A stretch of DNA of 33,656 nt from Candidatus Saccharimonadota bacterium (GTDB lineage Bacteria; Patescibacteriota; Saccharimonadia; Saccharimonadales; Saccharimonadaceae). A model generated the notes under the pieces. It had not been told where the DNA came from. It did not search any database and saw nothing but the letters and a program-made list of their open reading frames with translations. The translations under genes were made by a program, and so were the position numbers. Positions 27,605 to 33,656 of this stretch are shown here, in pieces (positions within the stretch are counted from its first letter, which is position 1; every line of letters starts with the position of its first letter). The stretch is from contig JAFWHE010000017.1 in NCBI GenBank assembly GCA_017512045.1, forward strand, positions 1 through 33,656. Reading direction: 5' to 3'.

Positions 27605-30290
27605 TCCAGAAATTCAGCCAGCAGCCAGCGAACAAAAAGAAACCAAAGGCAAAGACAATGCAGAGTTTCGCAGAAGACTGGGCAAAGAAACATTGTTGCT
27701 ATTTGATTTATATGGTAGCGATAAACTAGAAAGATTAGAATACGAGAAAAACTTGCCAGATGAGGATGCGGCGGAAAAACAAAAAGAAATTGATGCTATC
27801 CAAGCAGAGCGTAGCGAGAGATCCGAAGCTCTAAAGCGTGGACGCATTGGATTTGTCGGATACTATAATAAACATCCAGAAAATATTGGCGAAATCGTCA
27901 TTCCTGGCATGAAGCATGATGCAGAATATTACCGCAAACAATTTGATGATGCAATCGAGAAACATGGTAAGGCATCATTTGGCAGAGTGGTAGATGAATA
28001 TCTGCGTGTGAAAGAATTGAGCGGCAGGGAAGATTTGAAGAATTTGACTGAAGAAGCCCTTGCAAAGGAAGAAGCTATGCTTCGCAGTGAGCAGGATGAA
28101 ATGTTCCAGCGCGCTAGTGCTGGTGTGCTCAGCCAAGAGCAGATTACGGAAAACATGGATGCGCTCAATGCCAAGATGAAAGATTTTCTAGCAAAGAAAA
28201 ATGATTTTGCAGAGTATAGTGCTATTATGGAGCGCATCGCGGCTTCTGAAAATGCAGGCGAAAACGCTGATGTAAAAGCACAAGTAGAATCAGCTGAAAC
28301 ACAAGCAGATCAGAAACAAGCAGAAGCGGAATCCGCGGACAAAGCAAAAGAAGCCGAAGTGGAAGAAATTGAAGAGGTAAAAGAAGCAGCGGAAGACCTG
28401 AACAATGAAGTGACTGGTTCAGTATCAGGTAATATTATTAATATCTCGCCTGAAGAATTTCTGAGGGATCCTGATGCAGCTTTCGCGAAGATGAGTTCCG
28501 AATACTCTGCTCTCATGGCACAGAAAAACCGCAAAGCAGAATTAGCTGTGATAGAAAATTATACGGAAAATGTTTCTGCGGAAGAGAGAGCCGATATAGA
28601 AAGGCGTGTAGAAGAAAAAGATAAAAAAGTGAATCGCATCGCTAAAAAACTTGGCAGTAAGATTGCTGGTAGTAGATTTGGTAGATTTGTGGCAGCGGCG
28701 GCAGCAGTCGTAATGGTGATGGCATCATTGCAGGGCTGTACAGAACAGCTTTCTAAATATCCTTTCCAGGTGACTGACCCGGCCAAGGTCGCATCAGCAA
28801 CTGCTGAGGAAGCTCTGAACGCAAAGGAAGTTCCAGGTGCGACATTTAACAACGGCATGAACGAGGCACAAACGGAATCCACAGATGATAGTGCAGAAGA
28901 TGCTGGCGGCGTCGCCTCAGAGCAAATAAAAACTCCAGAATATAACACTAATTTCTTTGCCACTGACAAGGATGGTAATCGTCGCGATTTGACTCAGAAC
29001 TTGTATAACAAGGTGACGGATGGTAGTAGTAACCCATTTGACGTGGAAGCACGTGCAAAAGGTGAAGCTCAGACCGCAGACAAGAAAGAGAGCGAGGGCG
29101 CATTTGGTGTAATCCTCTCTGCGGCAGAACTAGACGGGAACACTGATGCGCTAGAAGATGAGTATCTGGCTAAGGTGATGGAACGCTCTGCAGATCAGAG
29201 GGAACTCCTAGCTTATCGCTCTGTCATTAACAAGGCCTTTGACAGTATTAAAGGTAGAGAATTTGGCACTGGCAATAGCATAGACGGTATGATGAAATTG
29301 AGTGCTATTGAAGGTGATTATTCTCTGGATAATATCAACAGAGATGCACATCTTTTGGAGGTGATGAGTGAATCAGATTTCCAGGCGGTTTATGATGCCT
29401 ATGCTGAGGCAGAACAACAGGCTTGGGAAGGCAAGGAGAGTCGTGCCGTAGAAATGACTGGCTCATACATTACTGCGCATATTGAGAAAGTTACCAGCGA
29501 ATCTGGTGTAACTACTTACAAACTAGCAGTAGGTAATAGTAAACACAGTGAGTCATTTATGGTGATTCAACGTATCAACGAAAACGGTGAGAACGAGTAT
29601 GATATGGGTGAGACTAAGCTCAATATCCTGAAAGCTCATAACCTTGTCCCAGCAGATATGTCATTGGAAGATGCTCAGAATAAGGGCTACTTCAAGAAAT
29701 ACACTGTGATGGGTGAGCGCAATAAGTGCGGTGGTCAGATGGTGATTAAAGAAAATATCACAAAGAAGAAAACAAAGAAAAAGGTAGAAGTGCAAACACC
29801 GGTAGTAGAGCAGACGGTGGTAGAAAATCCATTCCTCTTCGCAGTAACAACTACGACAGAGACTACCCCAGATATTCCAACTCCTCCAGGGCCAACGCCT
29901 CCACCAGATCCGGGTCCAGGGCCAGACCCAGGTCCAGGACCAGACCCGACCCCTCCAGGTCCAACGCCTCCTCCTCCAAGACCGGATCCGCAGCCAGAGT
30001 TGAAGCCAAAGACGGATGAGAATCACCAAGGTGATGATGCAGATCCGAACGCGACAACCACTCCAGAATGGACGGATGAAGACAAAGAACATAATGTCCA
30101 GGCCGGAGAGGAAACCGTGCCACCAGATAATACCGAAGGTGTGAATGAGAATCCATCTGACCAGCAAGATTGGGCAGAAGAGCCAACACCAGCACCAGAG
30201 GATACCAATACTGGCGGTGAGAGAAACGATACTACGCCAGAGAACGTAGACGAAGCTGCTAGAAGAGCAGCAGAGATGTCAGCACAATAA
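27597..30290 (+). CDS. Large protein: coiled-coil cytoplasmic part, internal membrane/lipobox segment, Pro-rich outer part
   Basis: An 897-residue protein of unknown family. Residues 1-360 are charged and helical (many E, K, A; coiled-coil character near 200-280) and have no signal peptide. One hydrophobic segment (about 361-380, rich in Ala, Val, Met) ends in L-Q-G-C (C381), which looks like a lipobox although it is internal. The C-terminal 515 residues would be outside: a mixed domain (about 460-720) with T-T-Y-K-L-A-V-G-N, then a Lys-rich turn, a Pro-Gly repeat stretch (about 761-801) and an acidic tail. The topology suggests a signal-anchor protein linking the cytoplasm to the cell surface. 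Strong SD inside the previous gene; coupled to the DUF5663-like protein. Confidence 0.65.
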   Translation: MNNPEIQPAASEQKETKGKDNAEFRRRLGKETLLLFDLYGSDKLERLEYEKNLPDEDAAEKQKEIDAIQAERSERSEALKRGRIGFVGYYNKHPENIGEIVIPGMKHDAEYYRKQFDDAIEKHGKASFGRVVDEYLRVKELSGREDLKNLTEEALAKEEAMLRSEQDEMFQRASAGVLSQEQITENMDALNAKMKDFLAKKNDFAEYSAIMERIAASENAGENADVKAQVESAETQADQKQAEAESADKAKEAEVEEIEEVKEAAEDLNNEVTGSVSGNIINISPEEFLRDPDAAFAKMSSEYSALMAQKNRKAELAVIENYTENVSAEERADIERRVEEKDKKVNRIAKKLGSKIAGSRFGRFVAAAAAVVMVMASLQGCTEQLSKYPFQVTDPAKVASATAEEALNAKEVPGATFNNGMNEAQTESTDDSAEDAGGVASEQIKTPEYNTNFFATDKDGNRRDLTQNLYNKVTDGSSNPFDVEARAKGEAQTADKKESEGAFGVILSAAELDGNTDALEDEYLAKVMERSADQRELLAYRSVINKAFDSIKGREFGTGNSIDGMMKLSAIEGDYSLDNINRDAHLLEVMSESDFQAVYDAYAEAEQQAWEGKESRAVEMTGSYITAHIEKVTSESGVTTYKLAVGNSKHSESFMVIQRINENGENEYDMGETKLNILKAHNLVPADMSLEDAQNKGYFKKYTVMGERNKCGGQMVIKENITKKKTKKKVEVQTPVVEQTVVENPFLFAVTTTTETTPDIPTPPGPTPPPDPGPGPDPGPGPDPTPPGPTPPPPRPDPQPELKPKTDENHQGDDADPNATTTPEWTDEDKEHNVQAGEETVPPDNTEGVNENPSDQQDWAEEPTPAPEDTNTGGERNDTTPENVDEAARRAAEMSAQ
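29878..29998 (+). repeat. Pro/Gly-rich coding repeat
   Basis: Imperfect repeats of CCAGGxCCAGAxCC and CCTCCAxxxCC units encode P-G-P-D-P and P-T-P-P motifs in the 897-residue protein. They likely form an extended, cell-wall-spanning stalk. The open frames on the opposite strand here are by-products of this composition. Confidence 0.75.
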
Positions 30291-30323
30291 CAATAACTTA
30301 AAAGGGAAGAAAGGAGAAGAAAA

Positions 30324-31724
30324 ATGAAAACTAATCTAAAAAAGTTATTAGTCTTACCAGTAGCCGGATTAGCAGTTGCCGGAATCGCCAGTCAATTTAA
30401 TACTAGCGATGTCGCCGCAAAAGTTGAGACCTCTTGGGGTCCACAAGACCGCCCTACATACACTTGGGAAAAACCAGCCGACCACGTGACCTTTAACTCT
30501 ATTACAGATAATCCAAATATCGGTGATGAGCGTAACTTTGTTCGCGTGCGTAAGGTAGGTGATACTGGCTATAACTCTGATTCAGTAGATTTGGAAGTGG
30601 GTGAAGAATATGAAGTATTTGTGTATTATCACAATAACGCTTCTGGTTCTCTGAACGCTAGCGGCAAGGGAATTGCACAAAATGTGTATATGCGCACAGA
30701 GTTTCCAAAGGTACTCAATGACGGCGAGAATGGTATCGTGACGGGCTTTATTAGCTCATCCAATGCTACGCCGACCGAGATTTGGGATACGGCGATGCTA
30801 AAAGCACACGGTACGGTTTACCTGAATTACGTGGTGAATTCCGCAGTGATTCACAATGGTGGATCTTCTGACGGAGTGGGCATCTCTGGTGATGCATTGC
30901 TTAGCTCTCCAGGTGCGACATTGGCATACTGGAACGATCTCTGGGGATTGGTGCCAGGTTGTAACGAATATGCTGGCTATGTAACTTATCGCATCAAGGT
31001 AGACCAGCCAGATTTTGCCGTGGATAAGAAAGTGGCTTTGTCTGACCTACCAGATGATTACAAAGATGAAATTACCGTCTTGCCAGGTGATACACTGAAT
31101 TTCCAGATTCATTATAAGAATACCGGGACTTTGGAGCAGACTGGTGTAACTTTCCATGACATGTTGCCAAATGGTATTTCTTATATCACCGGTACAACCT
31201 TTGCGAGGTCCACTCGCCATCCAGAAGGTTCACAGTCACCAGAAGCATTATTTGGTGATGGTCTGGGTGTAGGTGCGATTATCGCTGGGGAAGAAGTCTG
31301 GGTTACCTATCAGGCTAAGGTATCTGATAGTGAAGAGATTTTCCCATGCGGTGAGACAGAAGTCTATAACGGGGCTTATGTTGCCACTCACAGTGGACAG
31401 AACTCAGATAAGACTAAGATTATCGTGAAGCGTAGTTGTGACCCTACTCCAACTCCTACCCCTACACCTACGCCGACTCCTGGTGGTACGCCATCTTCAC
31501 TACCAAAGACTGGCCCAGGCGAAATCGCTTTTGCAGTGGCGGTGTTATTAGTGATTGGTGGTGGCGCATTTTATCTATATCGCTCACACAGAATGCTCCG
31601 CAAAGTGTCCAGTGCAGCTGGTGCTGATGGAGGTAAGAGTGATGGTAATATCGTCCTCGATGGTATTAAGAATACTCCTAGCCAAGCAAGCGATAATAAC
31701 GAAGATCACACAGAGAAGAAATAG
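30324..31724 (+). CDS. LPKTG surface protein with signal peptide and DUF11-like domain
   Basis: Encodes 466 residues. A signal peptide (basic M-K-T-N-L-K-K, hydrophobic 8-22, likely cleavage near V-A-A) leads to two beta-rich regions. The second (about 230-365) has P-G-D-T-L-N-F-Q-I-H-Y-K-N-T-G...F-H-D-M-L-P-N-G-I like DUF11/isopeptide-type repeats. A (P-T)n linker (about 375-386) precedes L-P-K-T-G (393-397), a membrane segment (about 401-419) and a 47-residue polar tail. L-P-K-T-G plus helix is a sortase substrate signal, but the tail is much longer than the usual few basic residues. It lies 33 bp after the 897-residue gene, with SD AAAGGAG. No sortase gene is in the window. Confidence 0.8.
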   Translation: MKTNLKKLLVLPVAGLAVAGIASQFNTSDVAAKVETSWGPQDRPTYTWEKPADHVTFNSITDNPNIGDERNFVRVRKVGDTGYNSDSVDLEVGEEYEVFVYYHNNASGSLNASGKGIAQNVYMRTEFPKVLNDGENGIVTGFISSSNATPTEIWDTAMLKAHGTVYLNYVVNSAVIHNGGSSDGVGISGDALLSSPGATLAYWNDLWGLVPGCNEYAGYVTYRIKVDQPDFAVDKKVALSDLPDDYKDEITVLPGDTLNFQIHYKNTGTLEQTGVTFHDMLPNGISYITGTTFARSTRHPEGSQSPEALFGDGLGVGAIIAGEEVWVTYQAKVSDSEEIFPCGETEVYNGAYVATHSGQNSDKTKIIVKRSCDPTPTPTPTPTPTPGGTPSSLPKTGPGEIAFAVAVLLVIGGGAFYLYRSHRMLRKVSSAAGADGGKSDGNIVLDGIKNTPSQASDNNEDHTEKK

Positions 31725-31729
31725 TATCT

Positions 31730-31788
31730 TATGCAATGTAGTTTTGCATAGTAAATTGTGCAAAATTAGCATAAAAAGTTCTTGCATA
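31730..31788. promoter_or_regulatory. Cluster of TTGCATA-type sites before the last promoter
   Basis: TATGCAA (31730-31736) and TTGCATA (31744-31750) form a 7-bp inverted repeat; TTGCATA recurs at 31782-31788 over the -35. Between them lies AGCATAAAAAGTTC, like the motif before the promoter at 26781. This may be a regulator-binding region. The first pair could also act as a weak hairpin after the LPKTG gene. Confidence 0.45.
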
Positions 31789-31810
31789 AACAATAGCGTT
31801 TATGTATAAT
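31782..31810 (+). promoter_or_regulatory. Promoter of the large surface protein
   Basis: TTGCAT (31782-31787), a 17-bp spacer and TATAAT (31805-31810). The predicted +1 is near 31817, with a ~58-nt leader. Confidence 0.8.
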
Positions 31811-31874
31811 AGAGTAATAAAGGGAAAAGTCTGAAAGTGATTTTTCTGGGAGATTAATAAAATTAAGGAGGTGT

Positions 31875-33656
31875 ATGGGCATAATAAAACAGCCTATTCG
31901 GTCCAGATACGGCCTGTCTTTCAAACAGAGAGAGGAAAGCGGACTTCGTATCACGACAAAACAGGGGGGATTAAACAAATTCTTGGTGGGTGTGATTCCG
32001 ATTTTTGCGGTGGCATTCATGACAGCGTTTGCAGTAGCATCGGTTTTTGCGCCGACTCAGATTTCTGACGCTACCTCATCTACGACCACCATTACGGCGG
32101 ATCTTAATAGCTCCGGTTATTACATTAAGATTTGGTCTGATCCATCAGTGGATCTGGAGCTGATGGCTGGCCCTAATTCTCCTATGTCTGTGGCGGAAAC
32201 CACAGTAAAGACTTTCACCAATTCTCCCTCTGGTTACAAGCTTTATCTCGGTATGACGAGCAGCAACACCTCCCTCGTCCTAGAGAATGAAAGCAATGCA
32301 ATTCCTAGCCTCGGCGTCCTGCCAACGGCAGCTACACCTCTTGGTGTGAACACTTGGGGTTATGCAGTCAATGGCACCAGCACTGGTGTACCTAGCTCTT
32401 GGTCTGGCACTCGCACGACTGGTAATACTATCGCTGCTAACAGTGAGACTTATGCTGGTGTTCCAGCTTATGGCTCTGAGGGTGATGGCTTGCTTCAGTC
32501 TACAAATCAGGCTAATGGTGCTGGTGGCACAGATGAGCAAGATTATGCTCAGGCTACCCCAGTAGGCGTGTATTACGCTGTGCGTGCAGATGCCAATATG
32601 CCATCTGGTAAGTATTCTAATACTGTGGCCTACACTGCCTTGGCAGAGGCCAGTAGCACCGGTGACTTCGGTATCGTAAAGACTACACCAGCTTCCTATA
32701 ATCGTCCAAAGCGCTATGAGGAGATGGGTGGCACTACTAACCAGAGGTTAACCATAGATACCACAGTCTTCACCAGTATGAATGACCTCGGCACTGCCAC
32801 AGTTACGCTGAAGGGTGGTCCGATTTCCACTGATAATACCGCTTCTGGTGATCAAATGACCTATACCTGTGCCAATCCTACTGTGGAGACCGTCTCGAAC
32901 CTCGTACGCGTGTCTTGCGACCTTCCATTGGCCTATGCGGGTAAATATATCGCGACTCTCACACTGAATAAGTTTGGGCTCTCTACTACCTTTGATTATT
33001 ACTACTATGTGGATTGGGGTACTATCTCTGCGATGCAAGAGATGGGTTATGGCCCAGGTAGCCTAGACACTAATGCTACTACTAAGGTTTCCGTCTGTGA
33101 GACCGCTACTAATCCGGTTGGCGATCAGCCATTCTACTTACCAAATAACGTAACCCGTACTGATGGCAGAAACTCATCGGCGACAGCAGAGGTTTGGACA
33201 CCAAGTACCACAAAGGTAGCGAACAGTGTCCCAGAAATCTACCTGAAAGATTTGCGTGATTATACCTTCTCCACCAAGGCTGGCAGCCAGACTGGTGGTG
33301 GTGAGATTCAAGCTGGCTACTATCGTATTCGCAAGTTAGCGGATGGCGAATGTTGGATGACAGAGAACATGGATCATCCACACCAGACTGGCCACTACTA
33401 CTTTGCCTGGGATACTGATATGAATACCATGGCTAAGTGGGCACCGACCTCCGACTTCATTGACGGTACTCATCCTGGTGATAGTGTGATTGGTTATAAG
33501 GATACTAACTATAATAATGACCACACCTACTATGGGAATGGATGTAATAATACTTGGGGGACTGATGGTAATGGCGGTAGCGATGTAGTCTGTCCGGCAA
33601 CGGGCGGAGCAGATACGCACGCCGCAGGCGGGCGCTATGTCCAGACGGCTGATGGC
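31875..33656 (+). CDS. Large secreted surface protein with FISUMP-like domain (partial, runs off the window)
   Basis: An uninterrupted frame of 594 codons to the last base; the stop lies outside. A long basic N terminus (about 36 residues) precedes a hydrophobic segment (about 37-58) and A-S-V-F-A, a likely signal peptidase site. The following region (60-400) is rich in Thr, Ser, Gly and Asn. Around 478-500 is Y-Y-R-I-R-K-L-A-D-G-E-C-W-M-T-E-N-M-D, matching the core of FISUMP-type domains found in Fibrobacter and in many Saccharibacteria surface proteins. SD AAGGAGGTG ends only 1-3 nt before the ATG at 31875, a tight spacing. Probably a cell-surface protein for contact with a host or partner cell (inference). 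Confidence 0.82.
   Translation, partial: MGIIKQPIRSRYGLSFKQREESGLRITTKQGGLNKFLVGVIPIFAVAFMTAFAVASVFAPTQISDATSSTTTITADLNSSGYYIKIWSDPSVDLELMAGPNSPMSVAETTVKTFTNSPSGYKLYLGMTSSNTSLVLENESNAIPSLGVLPTAATPLGVNTWGYAVNGTSTGVPSSWSGTRTTGNTIAANSETYAGVPAYGSEGDGLLQSTNQANGAGGTDEQDYAQATPVGVYYAVRADANMPSGKYSNTVAYTALAEASSTGDFGIVKTTPASYNRPKRYEEMGGTTNQRLTIDTTVFTSMNDLGTATVTLKGGPISTDNTASGDQMTYTCANPTVETVSNLVRVSCDLPLAYAGKYIATLTLNKFGLSTTFDYYYYVDWGTISAMQEMGYGPGSLDTNATTKVSVCETATNPVGDQPFYLPNNVTRTDGRNSSATAEVWTPSTTKVANSVPEIYLKDLRDYTFSTKAGSQTGGGEIQAGYYRIRKLADGECWMTENMDHPHQTGHYYFAWDTDMNTMAKWAPTSDFIDGTHPGDSVIGYKDTNYNNDHTYYGNGCNNTWGTDGNGGSDVVCPATGGADTHAAGGRYVQTADG

Noticed and set aside
29661-30195. Three long minus-strand frames opposite the Pro-rich repeat
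   Set aside because: They arise from the GC-rich Pro/Gly codon repeat; the predicted proteins are Trp/Arg/Leu low-complexity without start signals.
31441-31478. Short CCTACx repeats as a phase-variation tract
   Set aside because: The repeats are hexanucleotide-like (Pro-Thr codons), so length changes would keep the frame; they look like an ordinary linker.
1-33656. UGA recoded as glycine (code 25)
   Set aside because: TGA ends several genes at natural positions (bS21, priA, first adenylate kinase), and conserved proteins show no in-frame TGA.
1-33656. CRISPR array, insertion sequence, integrase or prophage genes
   Set aside because: No spaced direct repeats, transposase or integrase motifs or attachment-site duplications were seen; the only coding repeats are the Pro-rich and Pro-Thr stretches.

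Overview
The window looks like a stretch of a Candidate Phyla Radiation (Patescibacteria) genome, most likely Saccharibacteria (TM7). The evidence for this is indirect: dense, short core genes; a 16S rRNA gene that is not followed by 23S; small uncharacterised membrane proteins and DUF5663-like proteins; a type-2 IleRS; and, at the right edge, a surface protein with a FISUMP-like domain of the kind common in TM7 surface proteins. TGA is used as a normal stop, so code 25 of Gracilibacteria/Absconditabacteria does not apply. All family names come from reading motifs; no database search was run.

Layout. 1-350: 3' end of 16S rRNA, a structured trailer and a terminator, with no 23S or ITS tRNA. 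355-4600: a small unknown protein, a TrmH/SpoU methyltransferase, a polysaccharide deacetylase, the displaced tRNA-Ala/tRNA-Ile pair with a tRNA-like hairpin, an unknown protein, a KGG-repeat stress-type protein, and a ~70-nt candidate small RNA or attenuator. 4606-10534: MazG-like pyrophosphohydrolase, HExxH metallopeptidase, ROK-family protein, ribosomal protein S1 with a structured leader, small membrane proteins, tRNA-Asn and IF-2. 10575-17548: DUF5663-like protein, Fmt, Def, a racemase-like protein, PriA, a winged-helix regulator, RecJ and bS21. 17576-22860: two tandem adenylate kinases, Map, FtsA, FtsZ, then a perfect CIRCE operator in front of an NrdR-like regulator and a thioredoxin-fold protein. 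22919-26664: HD hydrolase and IleRS. 26781-33656: a cell-surface region with a 53-residue peptide gene, a DUF5663-like protein, an 897-residue protein with an internal membrane/lipobox segment, an LPKTG surface protein, and a large surface protein that runs off the window.

Common threads. The left three quarters is mostly translation (16S, S1, bS21, IF-2, Fmt, Def, Map, IleRS, tRNAs), nucleotide handling, replication/repair and division. The most striking pattern is how operons start. Seven first genes have a -10 box (TATAAT, one TATACT) exactly 6 nt before the ATG, so the predicted +1 is the A of the start codon, and three more lie within 7-10 nt. These look like leaderless mRNAs. Internal genes, rpsA, infB, ftsZ and the surface genes have Shine-Dalgarno sites instead. 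The two start modes coexist next to a 16S 3' end that keeps a full anti-SD.
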